From contig CM114272.1 in assembly GCA_050084515.1 (NCBI GenBank), forward strand, positions 9,796,001 through 9,860,000: 64,000 nt of DNA, written 5' to 3'. A model generated the notes under the pieces. It saw nothing but the letters and a program-made list of their open reading frames with translations, was not told where the DNA came from and did not search any database. Origin of the DNA: Blasia pusilla (lineage: Eukaryota; Marchantiophyta; Marchantiopsida; Blasiales). The first letter of the stretch is position 1; each line of letters begins with the position of its first letter. Both the position numbers and the translations under genes were made by a program. Positions 12,501 to 24,350 of this stretch are shown in pieces.

Positions 12501-12951
12501 TCGTTTTGAGTTTCCCCCCTCATCTTGCCCATATAGAGACCAATGGAAATCCTTGAGTTGACTTCACCAATGCCTTGGATTTTTGGTCTAATCCTTCTAT
12601 AGACACCAAATCCTATGCTGATCTAATCTATTTGAGTGTGTCAAGTCATATTAACTACATAACACTTAGACCCCACAATCCCCACTTGCTATAGCAAAGC
12701 GTACCAAGAATAACCACTTGATCTTCTCATGCCACAACAAATACAAGTTATGCTCCATTCACAAGTACAAGCATCCCAATGAAAACATTCAAAACTCATT
12801 CCCCATTCAAGAAAATTTGGCCATTTTCTTGAAATTTTGGAATTTCCTTGCCATACTCCAAAGAAAAAATTTGGCCTATGGAAGTTATACAAACCACACC
12901 ATTGCACTCAAGCTATGTGCAAAACTCTAGTTTCACAATCTATCTTCCTTG

Positions 12952-13089
12952 TTATTTTTTACTTCTAAATTCCTCTAGTAGTTCTTGAACATGAGTAACA
13001 TTACTTTTTGATTCCCATATTCTTTTGCATGAATCATAGCCTTTCCATGCTAGTAAATACTCATTTACTAATCTCCTTCCTTTCTTTAT
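12952..13089 (-). pseudogene. Chromodomain of chromovirus integrase
   Basis: On the minus strand the frame reads a chromodomain: 'EYLLAWKGYDSCKRIWES' followed by 'HVQELLEEFRSKK' and a stop at 12,952. Chromodomains have the pattern EYLvKWkGY...TWEP...LL..F. Here the aromatic cage positions are partly kept (Y, W), while the usual threonine before the second tryptophan is changed. In chromoviruses this domain ends the integrase and directs insertion into chromatin carrying particular histone marks. The upstream part of the frame is interrupted by the MITE at 13,090-13,576 and resumes at 13,577. Confidence 0.8.
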
Positions 13090-13576
13090 CAAGGTTGCAA
13101 GGAAACGGACTTGTCGGTCCAAGGGTTGGACATGGATATGCCCAATGGGTCCTCCACTCAAGTTTTTTGGTACCCCGATTGTCAGCGGAGGCTTGGGATG
13201 TGGAATAGGTGTAGGCAAGGATCAATTTGGTGTGTGAGCTATGAGCCCTTGCCACAGGCCCGCATTGAGCGCACGCGTGGCCCACATCGAGCCTTCTTGG
13301 CCCACATAGGACCAACGGTTTGCCAACACGGGCCAACCACATGCCTTGTACGACCCTAAGCACATCCTCTATAGGCCAATGCGGCCTCCAAGGGCTTATT
13401 ACATGTCTCTGCGAGCTCAGTGCAAGCTATAGAATGGGTGGCAAGAATGGGCTACGTGTTGCTAGATTGGGTGCAAGCTCGGGTGGAGGCCATGGGAACC
13501 CGAGCCCACATGGATGTATCTATACCTAGGACACACATAAGTGTGCGAACAAGGACTTTGTTCCTTTGCAACCTTT
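13090..13576. mobile_element. hAT-like MITE, family B, 487 bp, inside integrase tail
   Basis: It starts CAAGGTTGCAAGGAA and ends TTCCTTTGCAACCTTT, a terminal inverted repeat with the same outer motif as family A. The interior matches the copies at 21,695 and 60,616 (shared word 'atgcccaa'), not family A. The insertion splits a continuous coding sense on the minus strand: an integrase tail ending near 13,577 continues as 'KKGRRLVNEYL' at 13,089. The flanking 8-mers are poorly conserved (4 of 8), so the insertion is old or the target duplication has decayed. Confidence 0.7.
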
Positions 13577-14726
13577 CACCTTACTCTACACTTATCCAAT
13601 AAAGTCTCAACTTTGAACTCCTTTTGGTCTTTGACTATGATCGATTCGGTTCGCAATAATCTGTTTCGAGAGGGATCTTGATCATCCAAAAATGTCTTAA
13701 TTTCACTAGTATGGAAATGACACATCATGAACTTGCCTAATATCCAATGGTAGGCCCAATCGATATAACATCTCCTTAACCTTTTAACGTGAAGTCATAG
13801 AGGGGTCGAGCAACCTTGCCAAAATCATGTATATATCTCTTGTAGAGGGTTACAAATCCAATAGATAACCTTGTCTTGTTCAAATTACCTGGTGGTGGCC
13901 ACGACTTGATAGCCTCAAGCTTGTCATGATTGGGTCGTATGCCTTGTGTGGTCAATGTGTGTCCTTAGAATTCCACTTCTTAAACCATGAAGTAGTAGTT
14001 AGAAGGTTTCACTAACAACTTGTTCTTCCTCAAACGCCCAAGAATTCTTTGAGGAGAATCTCAGGTTCCTCTGGGATCACCAAATATACAAGGATATCAT
14101 CAAAGAACACCACTACCCCTATCCAATAGATCTTGAAAGATAGAATTCATGAGAATCATGAATATAGCTAGCACAATAGTTAGTACCAACAACATCACTA
14201 GGAACTCCTAGGATCTGAATCTTGTCGTCATCTGTGTCTTATGTTCATCCCCTTCTGCGATTAGGATTTGGTAATATCCTTGCCTTATGTCAATTTTGGT
14301 AAAATGATTTGACACTAGTACTACATCGAACAAGTCATCAGCCAAAGGCAGCAGATACTTGTTTTTCATGATCTTTTTGTTCAAGGCCATGTAATCCACG
14401 CACAAGTGCACATTCCCATTCTTCTTCAAGATGAAAAGGGAAGGGGCACAAAATGCTGATGTAATTGAGAAAATGAACCTTTTCCAATACCTTAATATGC
14501 TCATACTTTCTTGGGGAGTCATCCTCCAAGGGTTCCTTGTGATTACGGCCATTCCGGTTTTGAATTTTATCTTATGATCTAGGTCTTGCCTAGGCAGAAA
14601 CCCTTTTGGAAGTTTCCTAATTAAAAGCTCCTCGGATCCTTCTAAGATTTTCCTGAACCTAGGTATAAGGTTTCCTTTTAGATCCTCTTTTAGTGATACT
14701 TCATCCAAGTTAAATTCCACTCCCAA
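13577..14726 (-). pseudogene. Chromovirus RT and integrase tail, internally deleted
   Basis: From 14,726 the frame gives the protease-RT linker and RT with 'DHKIKFKTG', 'CVDYMALNKK' and 'FTKIDIRQGYYQI'. It shifts frame near 14,210, and the catalytic 'FFDDILVY' lies near 14,095. The thumb ('EVEF.GHTLTTQGI') and connection ('TLYKRYIHDFGKVARPL') follow to about 13,740. Then, without RNase H or integrase core, comes 'DPSRNRLLRTESIIV' and a segment leading into the chromodomain. The junction near 13,690-13,740 is therefore a deletion of more than 1.5 kb relative to an intact chromovirus. Confidence 0.8.
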
Positions 14727-14785
14727 ACATTAGTACCCACGTGTGAGATCCTTTTCAAATTTCTTGGCTCAAATCAAGTGAGCAA

Positions 14786-15990
14786 TGTCATACACATATA
14801 CATCACTAAAAACCATACATCGTTGTAACTAACTAAAATCACATGAACACAAGATATCATACTCACTCATGGCATTTGAATACAAAGATGACCATGTACC
14901 AAAATATCTCTAATTTGTAAATCAAGCACACTCAAAGCTATTAGATAACACACTCCATTTCTCTCTTATATCAAACCAAATCCACTCTTCTAATGAGAGA
15001 CTTGGATTACTCACAAGACAAGGAGGGCCATACCTCCGCTACCTCATGCCAAGAGGTTCAAGAAAAATAGAATGAACTCCAAAGCTCTCTCCTTGGGTAT
15101 ATTGCTTCCCTCTTCCAAAGCTCTCTACTTAGTAACCTATGCTTGGAAGTTAGGTCTTTGAATCTTGACCTATAGTAGGGGCTTAAGGGTCACTTCTAGA
15201 AATGGAAATCCAACTATGCTCATAGTATGAACTTATCCGGGATAGTAAGTTTCTCAATATGGCTCCAAATGAGCCCAAAAAAGGTAAAACTTACTCTCTC
15301 AAGTTATCATAGGCTTTAATAGGTCATCCTCGACCTCCTAAGGCTATCCTCTAATCTTATCATAGGCATCCTATGGACTTCTAGGGTTCTACTTGAGAAC
15401 CCCACCTTCCCCATTGTCCCTCGAGGGCCCTTGATTTTGGCCCTCACCTCAACTATGATACTCAATTCGTTGACCCACATTTGGCTACTTAGCCCTGAAG
15501 ACGGCTTAGCAGAGGCTTCCTACATGTTCTACAACTCTCAAATTCCGAAGCACAGTTTCATGCTTAGACTCGCATTTTATGTGCCTCGTGGCCTGTCTTG
15601 ATTCCCATTGTTTGACGTCTCATGGTTGTTTTTCCACCCATGGTATTTCATGAATAGTCTTATGAGTCATGACGTCCCGCCTATTTTGACTACTAATGTG
15701 TTCCTTTATTCTTGCTTTTGAGTCTTGACTTAGAGCTTGGCTTAAAGATCTCATGCCTTTCTTGCCTTGCCCTTGTCTCCGCGAGCAGCTATATCCCTTT
15801 CTCACCTAAGACTAGTCTATGAGCATGTGCACATCTCACCTAGCATTAGTCCCACAATCGGTACCTCCGCCGTTCCTAGTCTTGCAACTAGCTAATCTAG
15901 GTTTCAACTTTGGTGCATCACACTAAGGTCTTTCCTCCTTGGACCCGCAATCATGACTCACTTCCCCAATCCTCGATCCTCGATCCCCGC
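14786..15990 (-). repeat. Chromovirus 5' LTR
   Basis: Direct copy of the LTR at 11,207-12,500, in the same orientation. Its low end starts TGTCATACACATATAC and directly abuts the RT linker (14,726), so primer-binding site, gag and protease are absent. The two LTRs have diverged visibly with many substitutions and small indels, which points to an old insertion. The outer end near 15,990 is approximate. Confidence 0.6.
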
Positions 15991-18900
15991 TAACGTTAGC
16001 GCTATAGAGTTAGCTATTCACGATGATACAATGATGTATATACATATGTTGTGCAATGGTTAACCATGTGAGTTTTTGTATGAGTACGTAAAAGAAATGT
16101 GTGTGTACGGAGAAAATGAGGACTACTAGTCTACCATGTAAGGAAAGTTTCTTCTCAAAGAAATGAAGCTCGTATCAAAGAAGAAAAAATGTGAAGAGTT
16201 ATATTATCTCTTATGGAATGGAAATAAGATATGTCATGATAGCTCTAGTTGATCAAAAGTAAATAGGGCAGCATAGTAGATGGGCAATATGTGTGTAGTT
16301 ACATGTGGAGAGGCTAGGAGTATTGGCCTCCATTAGTGACATGTGTGTACATACCATCCTTTTGGGGCTTTGATTGAACCTTCTTAAAGGTTTCTTTGAG
16401 GTTTTTTTATTGGTTAGTAACTTCATGAGTAGGTTGGGATGACTTGTATGCACATATCATGATCGCCTTCTTAGAAGTTTTTCTGGACTCTCGAATGAGT
16501 TGTCTATGTTGAATAATGAGGGTTAGGTCACTATTTAACTACGTCTAAATTTTTTTGAGGTTGAGGGATGACTTGAGACCCAAACTTGGAAGATGCAAGG
16601 TTGGTTTATCCAAACCTTGGCTAATATGAATGTATTTTGATGCATATCAATAAGAAGAGCATGATGGGTTGAAAATAAGCTTTTGTAACACACAAGACGA
16701 ACGGTCAAGGGGGTAGGTGCACAACATTTTATGTAAAAATGATGTATGTTGTGTGGCAATATGTATATACATGAGAGATAAATCACTACATTATATGTGA
16801 TTATGAATAATTCAGAATTTTTTTTTCATATATATTATGATTGAAAAAAAGAGAATTGTTTTTGGAATTCCTAAAAAAATTAAAATAGAAAATAATTTCT
16901 TAAATAGGCATCTTCCACACAAACTTGTTGTCCAAATTGATATCTTTCTTTAAAAAGCTGATATAAGATAAAATTTCTATGTTCAAATTTCTCTAAAATA
17001 GATTCTCATTTTCCAAAGTGCTTAAAAATAAGGTATGACATATTTTATAATTTCCTCCCTTTATGTGAAATAAATATCATTTATTGAGAATAAAACCTAA
17101 ATAATCATGATAATAATAAAAAAGAAGAATAAGAACAGAAGATTAAATTCGGCCAACTTTTTTGATGAAATTCTTCTTTATGGATTTTTTTGCTTCTCTT
17201 CACCAATGGCTTTAATCCCATCACATGTCCCATCTAGAGTAGTTTGCATCATGTTTTTATAAGCCTATTATTTTCATATGATTGAGGGTTTTGGATATCC
17301 AATTTCTATGGCATCTTACACCTCTTTTTCTTACAGTAGAATAGGTTTGCAAAGGACGGACCTGACAAAGTTAGGAATGGAAAATCCTCTCCATATGTTG
17401 TATATATTATTTGAGTCATTATTTGTGTTGATTCTAACTCTTCCAGATTTTTCCAAGGGGTTGCAGTAAGTTCAAAAAGTGGACATTTTTCTGACATTGA
17501 TGATATAGAAACCTTTACATTATAACAAATATTGGTGGGAGAGGACACATAGGGCATAGAACATAGATCTATGGACACATTGGATGGAGGAACACATGTG
17601 GGGAAGAATGTATGAAGGAAGGAGGCCAAACATGGATATATAGATCAAGATAGATAGTCTATGATGAACAAGGGAAACATTTGCAAAGATGGAAGGTGGA
17701 GATTAAGATATTGATATACAATTGGATGTCTGAATTAGGGGTTATAATGACTATTACAACAACAAAAATTATACCTCCCTAGGTGCCCTAATTAGAGCTA
17801 TGGCATGTGGCCTTCACATGTGAAAACCATTGATATAATTGATTTTTAATGTTAAAATTTAAAAATAAGAAGGATTTTTAAATGCAACATGTAAGACCTC
17901 ACATGGCCATAAAATTCATTCCTGCCAAAGGACTTTCTTTGAGAATCCCTTGTACTTGTCTATGAAGGGATAAAGGTGAGTTTCTAATGAGCATCTAGCT
18001 AAGAAACATAACATGAGTGTCCAATTTATGTCTTAGGATGAATGAAACATCTAAACCAAAACCATCTCTTGAGGAAATTATTCAATTGTCAAAAAAATAA
18101 GTTTAAATTTTCATTTTAGATACGAAAAACACTAAAAACATAGGATTGAAGAATTTTGGAAAAAGAAATAAAATGGATTCAAATGATGGAAGATGAGTCT
18201 AGCAATTAAAACTCACTTTGATGGAAAAGAGTGAGGAAACCCCCGAAAGAGGTCAATATTTACTAAAAATGTCCAAAATATAATATTGAAAAATTAATTA
18301 GGAAATTTTCCATGATATTTCCACCGGGCTACTATCGAAATCTAAATTTTAAACTAAATTATTAATTTTACTTCAACCAATCATTAAATTCCATTTTTTC
18401 ATACATCACTAACGTAACAATTATCCAATAATGACTAGAAAATTTCCACATGAATTACCTCACTTTTTTAAGGGATGAAAATTAATTATTCTAGATAATA
18501 AAAAAGGAAATGTATTAGTGATTATATATAAAAAATTAATAATAATAATAATTAGATTAATATTTAAATAAAATAAGGATAAATTTTCATGCTTTAAAAA
18601 ATAATTGATGTATCATATATTTTATTGAACACTTATTTTATATTTAATTTAAATTACTCCATTCTTTCATTTGATTTGGAGGAAGGCTCATAAATAAAAT
18701 ATCTGATTTATAATAAATATCAGCTAATATTATTCAAGATGAATAAAAAATAAGTTTAGAACTTATTAAAATACATGAAATATTAAAAAATCACAGTAAT
18801 AAACATTAGTAAAACGACTAAACTTAATAACTTCGCTTTGAAATTGCAACCTGACTGCACTCATGGGCACATTTTAGCCCCAAAATAAAGGACTGCAAGG

Positions 18901-20240
18901 ATTCTTTTCCCCACCACGTGTCAAAGTCTAACAGCATGCTCTAAAAGTTTAAATGTATTTGTTTATGTAACATAAATTTTTGTGGAATTATATAAGTCAG
19001 GCTCACTTTTCTGGAGGCCACGCGTCAATCTCTCGTGGCCGTAGATTCCCAGGTCTGAAGCAAGGACGCCCATATCCATGTCCGCAGTTCAACTGTGGAG
19101 GAAGGTAGGAATTACTAGAGATGGAAGAATTACTGTGTGAGAATAGGCTTGAGGGTAAGGAAGGACTAGAGGTGGAGGAATTACTGGGCTTGGAACTGCG
19201 GATGAATTGCACCGACGCTTAGGAACTGTCTCGTCCTACTTCCGTATTTACCCGAAAGAAAATACTTTTCATATTCCGAAGGACAAAATCTTTTAGAAGG
19301 TTAGACATACACCACTGAATTATGTAAAACTTTTGGACTATTCCAAACATTTATTTGTTGGTGGGAGAATAGAACCACTTCGTAATTTTTATTTTTTTAA
19401 ATTTTATGTGTTTAATGTTCAAGTAGGTGGAGGACCACCGAGGAGCATATAGAGGATGGTTGAGGGTTTTGTTCATAATTATTTTAATTTGTTCCAATAT
19501 TTCCGAACTAAGATTCACTTTGTTCATCTTCTCAAGCTTGACCTTTGCATTTTTTTTCCTACTCAAGTTGGGGTTTTCCAAAGTCTTTGGGAGGTTTAGA
19601 TCTCCTTCTCTCATGAAAATGCTCATAAAATCCTAAATGTGATTTCATACATTCGGGTTACAATTAGTTCAAAAGATTCCTTTTTCTTTTCTTCATCTTT
19701 TGCTATTGATTGGGCGTAATTATGACATCATTCCTTCATATTAGTCATGAGAGCGTGGCTTTCATTTTCTCCTCACATCCTTTTTTTTAATGTTTCCAAT
19801 CTCTTTTATAACTTCCTCCTTGAGTATCGGATTTTAGAATGTTTGGTCTTGTTTTGATAGTCTTGACAAGCTTGTTCTTTTCATACAAAGTGGGTTTTCT
19901 ATTTCTTCTTCCTTCTCCATAGGAAACTATTTTTTTACGGGTTTTAAAAGGTTGATACCTCTCAAACATGTTTCTCCCTCTTCCAACACTTTACCTTATT
20001 GCTTCGGTCCTCCATAATTTTGCTATCTCCTTAAGGGCATTATAGATTCATATTCTTTAGCCACTTCTTTTGATACCATGTACTTCACTTCTCCTTTTCA
20101 ATTGCTTCTTAAATTTCTTAAAGTGGCTTTCAATCATAAATTCATTGTCGTCTAATCTTATGCTCTTCATCTAAGTATAATTTGGTTTGATTCCACTACT
20201 TTTATTATGGCTATTATAATAATACTTTCATAAAATTACG
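15991..20240. other. AT-rich intergenic DNA
   Basis: Mostly AT-rich sequence, with no recognisable domain in any open frame (the longest is about 107 codons at 17,306-17,629 minus). A G-box-type CACGTG lies at 18,915-18,920. A more GC-rich patch at about 19,005-19,230 contains three diverged copies of 'ggaattact', without a recognisable gene. I see no identifiable element. Confidence 0.4.
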
Positions 20241-20519
20241 GTTCATATGTCTTCTCTTGTCTTAAATGACATGTCTACCTTTGGTTCCATACATCTGGAG
20301 TTGGATAATCCATCTACTCACTTATCTAGGTTTACATGCCCTCCTCCGGCCGTAACCTCTCCCAATAGTTCCCCTCCTCATCATAGATTTCACCATTTTT
20401 CTCCAAATACTCATACATCCATTACACTCTCTTCATTTCTTCCATATCCTCCTCTACTCCCCTTTTTGTCTCTTGCTATGCAGTATAATCTCGATCCATT
20501 ATAACCGAATCCTATTACT

Positions 20520-21694
20520 TTGCCATCCTCACATATCTCATCTACACACTTGCTTCCAACTCCCATATTATCTACCCTTATCCCCTCTCTTTATCCTCCT
20601 CCTTCCCCAACCTACTTATCCCCTCATGGTTATCCATCATCATCTCATGCATCTTCCACCTCCTCGACTTATAACCCTTCTACTTCTACATATGTGCCAA
20701 AGGTTCGTTGCAAACCTTGTGGTAAGGAGTTTGCTCCTCATGGGATCAAAAGATATCAACGGTACCATCTCCTACTATATATGCTTACTACAACATCGTC
20801 TTGGACTTGGTTAAGCCAAATTGAGATCCTTTGCTCTTTCCATCTTGGTCTCCTTCATCCTAGACTCTATACTCATATTCTTATTGCTCTTTGCTCCATC
20901 ACCCAACAAGCATTGCTTTTCCCATTAGAAAGGTTAGCGTGCAATCCCACAAATATCAATGCTTGGTATCTCCAAGGGTATCTCCTATTACTCTCCCTCC
21001 ATTGGGTTTTAGTCCTCCCTCCAAGGGGTGGTGCAACGGGTCATCGTGAACCTACAACACTTCATGTCTAGGGATTGGGAGATTCTTTAGAATGAGCATT
21101 TACTCTGAGCAGAATCATCCCACTCAACATGCCAATCATGGGAGGCCTTCAATATAACACCTTTGACAAAGTCTAGTTTTGGAGCAAGCCGGTTAGTTTC
21201 CACGTGCCCTACTATCCCTTTGGCGGTTCCAAGTGCAACCATAATGGCACTCTTAGAAGCTCTTCACCCTCCTTCATGGTGATGCATAATCTTTTGCGTA
21301 AGAATATACAACAGATTTTGACTTGGAACTTGACTTGGAGGTTTTCACGAGGGCTTTTCTTCATACTCCTTGCTTATCAACATATGGGCTACTAGGCATG
21401 ATTTTGGAGCATCTTTGCGATTGCTTTATCTTGACAGATTCTCAAATTGGGTCTATCTATCTATATAAATTGTGTGTACATATTTCGATAGGTTGTTTCT
21501 TATAGTCTTTCTCTAGGCTCTTGGGGCCTTGTTGTTTATTGGCTATGGATTAGCGAAATAAGCCTCCTTCTAGTGGTTTCCCTTTGGCTGGTCAATCCCT
21601 CTCCTTGCACTTTCGACCTAACTTTAGTGCCTATTTATTTCCTTATCAATTTGGAGTGGCAACCCCTAGTGGTTGTGGGATTGTGGTTCATAAG
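20520..21694 (+). pseudogene. LINE relic, 5' part: zinc finger and RT fingers
   Basis: Plus-strand relic of the same LINE type as the minus-strand copy at 36.1-39.5 kb. A zinc-finger-like segment, 'RCKPCGKEFAPHGIKRYQR', lies near 20,706-20,770. The first expected zinc-binding histidine reads tyrosine. Further on, 'YGLLGMILEHLCDCF' (about 21,380) and 'FPYQFGVATPSGCGIVV' (about 21,645-21,690) match the RT of the other copy ('GGLSGMMYEHLRDCF', 'SPHHFGVATPAGCEAIA'). The RT breaks off exactly at the MITE starting at 21,695. Stops and frameshifts are frequent. Confidence 0.65.
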
Positions 21695-22072
21695 CAAGGT
21701 TGTGTGGAAATAGACTTTTCCGTCCATGGGACGAACATGCCCAATGGGTCCCCTCCCCAGGTTTTTTTTGGAAACCCAATTATCCACGCAGGCTTGGAAC
21801 GGGGAACAAGTGCGCACTCAAATTAAGGGAGGCATGCAAAGATTGAATGAGCCTATGCGTGTCCCACACTAGCCTGCGTAAGGCCTGTAGGGTCCGTAGT
21901 TGGCCAGTGCAAGGAAAAGTTTGGGCCCTACGCGAGGTGGGCTAAGTGTGGGCTCGGTGTAGGCTACAAGAAAAGTGGCAAAAATGGGCGACATGTCGAT
22001 GGATTGGGGCGCAAGCTAGACGAGGCGGGTTCTAGGTTATAGGGGATGGGCCCGGATAGCGGGAGTGGAAAA
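21695..22072. mobile_element. hAT-like MITE, family B, truncated
   Basis: Starts CAAGGTTGTGTGG and follows the family B interior ('acatgcccaatgggtcc', 'gcgcaagcta') to about 22,060. There it loses similarity at the edge of the Ty1/copia LTR. The 3' terminal inverted repeat is not found on either side of the copia element, so the copy was cut by that insertion or by a linked deletion. It sits inside the RT of the LINE relic. Confidence 0.55.
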
Positions 22073-22375
22073 CTGCTAAAGAAGCATAAGTGGTTGGAAA
22101 CGGCTCTCTCACACACACACACACCACCATGAAGAACGAAATTTGCAATGAGAGAATGAGTGGAGGCTGTCCCCTTCTCAATTATATAGGGTATGTACAA
22201 GCAACCCTAACCCTAAACTTATATATAGTCTAGAGTTAGACTAACTATGATTAACTAATGCTAGTTAAGATAATGGCGCTTAACTAACTAATCAAGATTA
22301 AGCTTTCCTACTTCATGTGAGGACCAAATGTAGTAGTTCAGAGGTCTCATAAGCTTGATTGTAACTCAATCTTCA
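22073..22375 (-). repeat. Ty1/copia 3' LTR (partial boundary)
   Basis: It lies directly downstream of the polypurine tract on the element strand. It contains a TATA-like box, two telomere-like units ('aaccctaaccctaaac', about 22,203-22,218) and a CA repeat at about 22,110-22,125. The low-coordinate end was placed where family B MITE similarity stops, so it is uncertain by tens of bases. Confidence 0.45.
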
Positions 22376-23717
22376 ATACTCCCCCTCAAGCTCGTATCGA
22401 TATCTCTAAAGCCTAAATCATTTCTAAATATCTCAAACTCATCTCTCGACAATTCCTTTGTGAAGATGTCAATAATTTGGTGATCTGTATCTATATATAC
22501 AAGATCAAACAAGTAATCGATGAAGCCACACCGCCTCACATGCTGCATTGTTTGCTCCTCTGTACTCAGCCTTTGTTGAAGATAAAGCAAATATAGGTTG
22601 CTTCTTTGAAGCCCAACTTATAGGTGCGCTTCCCAAAGTAAATGAATAACCAGATGTGGAGTGTCGATCAGACACGCTTCTTGCCCAATCAGCATATGTG
22701 AATCCATGTAATTGAAAACTCAGAGAAGGTTCAAATTGAAGCCCGAATTGAATAGAAAATTTCACATACCGCATAATCCTCCTCATGCATCAAGGAGAGG
22801 TTTTCGAGGTGCTTGCAAAAACTGGCTCAATAGGCCAACAACATAGCTCAAATCTGGTCTGGTTATAGTTAGATAGATCAAACTTCCAACCATGCGCCTA
22901 AACATATTAGAATCTGCAAGCAACTCTCCTTCATCCACTCTTAGCTTCACACTCTGATCCAATGGTGTAGAGATTGGCTTACAAGCCGTCATACCATATT
23001 TTGAAAGCATATTTAAGAGCATATTGTCGTTGTAATAACTACATGGTCTTTCCAACCTTGATAAACTCAATACCAAGGAAGTACTTGAGTTCTCCCAAGT
23101 CCTTTATATCAAATTCTGCTTGTAACTTAAGCTTGACTTGTTAGACCATTTCTTCAATACTCTTAGTAATCAAGAGATTGTCAACATACAACACAATGAG
23201 AACCATATGATCTTGTCCTCTCAAGATATATAACGAGGAGTTAGAATCACATACCCTAAAATACAACTCTTGTAGGACGTATGTAATCTTGCCATACCAA
23301 GCTCTTGGAGCTTGTTTGAGCCCGTATAGAGCTTTCTTCAACCTGCATACCTGAAATGGAAACTTGGGTCCTCGTATCCAAGTGGTTGAGTCCTATATAC
23401 CTCCTCGTATAGATCTCCATTCAAGAAGGCATTCTTGAGGTCCATATGATGTAATCTCCACTTCTTACTTACTGCAACTGCAATCAGTGTTCTCGTAGTC
23501 GCCATCTTTGCAACAAGGCTAAATTTTCCTCATAATCGATGCCATATTGTTGTGCATAGCCCTTAGCTACCAATCTTGCTTTGTATCTATTAATTGTACC
23601 ATCTTGATTGCGTTTGATTTTGTAAACCGATTTGCAACAAATAGCTTCCTTATTGGAAGGTATATCAACCAACTCCCATGTCTGTTGATGTCTTAATGCA
23701 GCAAGCTCTTCCTCCAT
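22366..23717 (-). pseudogene. Ty1/copia reverse transcriptase and RNase H
   Basis: Several broken frames. 'RHQQTWELVDIP' and 'NRYKARLVAKGYAQ' (23,717-23,484) start the RT, and 'KKALYGLKQAPRAWY' lies at 23,341-23,297. The catalytic box reads YVDN instead of YVDD near 23,188-23,177, so the second catalytic aspartate is lost. RNase H follows with 'YADWARSVSDRHSTSGY' and 'SSTKAEYRGANNAACEA' (22,786-22,505) and ends 'DIFTKELSRDEFEIFRNDL' (about 22,420). The family converts genomic RNA into cDNA. This copy cannot. Confidence 0.9.
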
Positions 23718-24350
23718 AGCTTCAATCCATTTGACTTTACTTGCAACTTCTTCAAAACAACTCGGCTAATTTTCTTGAAGGGTAGTCATCATATATGCAT
23801 GATGTGTAGCAAGGAAACCTTCATTTATGAATCTATGAACTGGATGTGTAACTCTACTTCATCTACGAACTTGTTGTTCAGAGGTAGATGCCTCTAACAC
23901 CTCACTTGAGCTCTGACTAGTGTCAATAGACTGAATACGTATTTTTTTCGTCTATGGACTCACAGATTTAACTGATGAATCTAGGACCTCTCCTAATCTT
24001 GCACTAGTACTTAGGGAAGTAGAAGACAATGTCTGTTGGTTTACACTCATATTCTCCCCCTCAGCAGACAAGTTTAGAGATGGAATAGGCTCCGATGGAG
24101 CATACCATGACTTTAGCTCATCAAAGACAATATCGCGACTAATAATAAGCTGCCTAGAGGATGGAATGTAGCACTTATATCCCTTAGTTCCATCAACATA
24201 GCCAATGAAGATACATCTTTCAGACTTGGGGTCTTATTTCTGACGTCTCTTAGAAGGAACATGAGTATAACAAATATAGCCAAATACTTTCAAGAAGGAA
24301 AAATCATGTTTACTTCCTGTGAAGACTTCAAATGGAGTTTCATCATGAAC

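Larger units (their letters stand above)
11207..15990 (-). mobile_element. Deleted Ty3/gypsy chromovirus with LTRs
   Basis: Two long direct repeats (11,207 to about 12,500, and 14,786 to about 15,990) flank minus-strand chromovirus coding remains. The coding order on the minus strand is RT palm and thumb (14,726 to 13,740), integrase C-terminal tail (about 13,690 to 13,577), a MITE, then a chromodomain (13,089 to 12,952). Gag, protease, RNase H and the integrase core are missing, so the copy cannot move by itself. A purine tract on the minus strand (plus 12,510-12,525, 'tttcccccctc') sits where a polypurine tract is expected next to the 3' LTR. Confidence 0.75.

Noticed and set aside
22203-22218. 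Telomere-like AACCCTAACCCTAAAC
   Set aside because: Only two units, located inside the Ty1/copia LTR. Not a telomere or interstitial telomere array.
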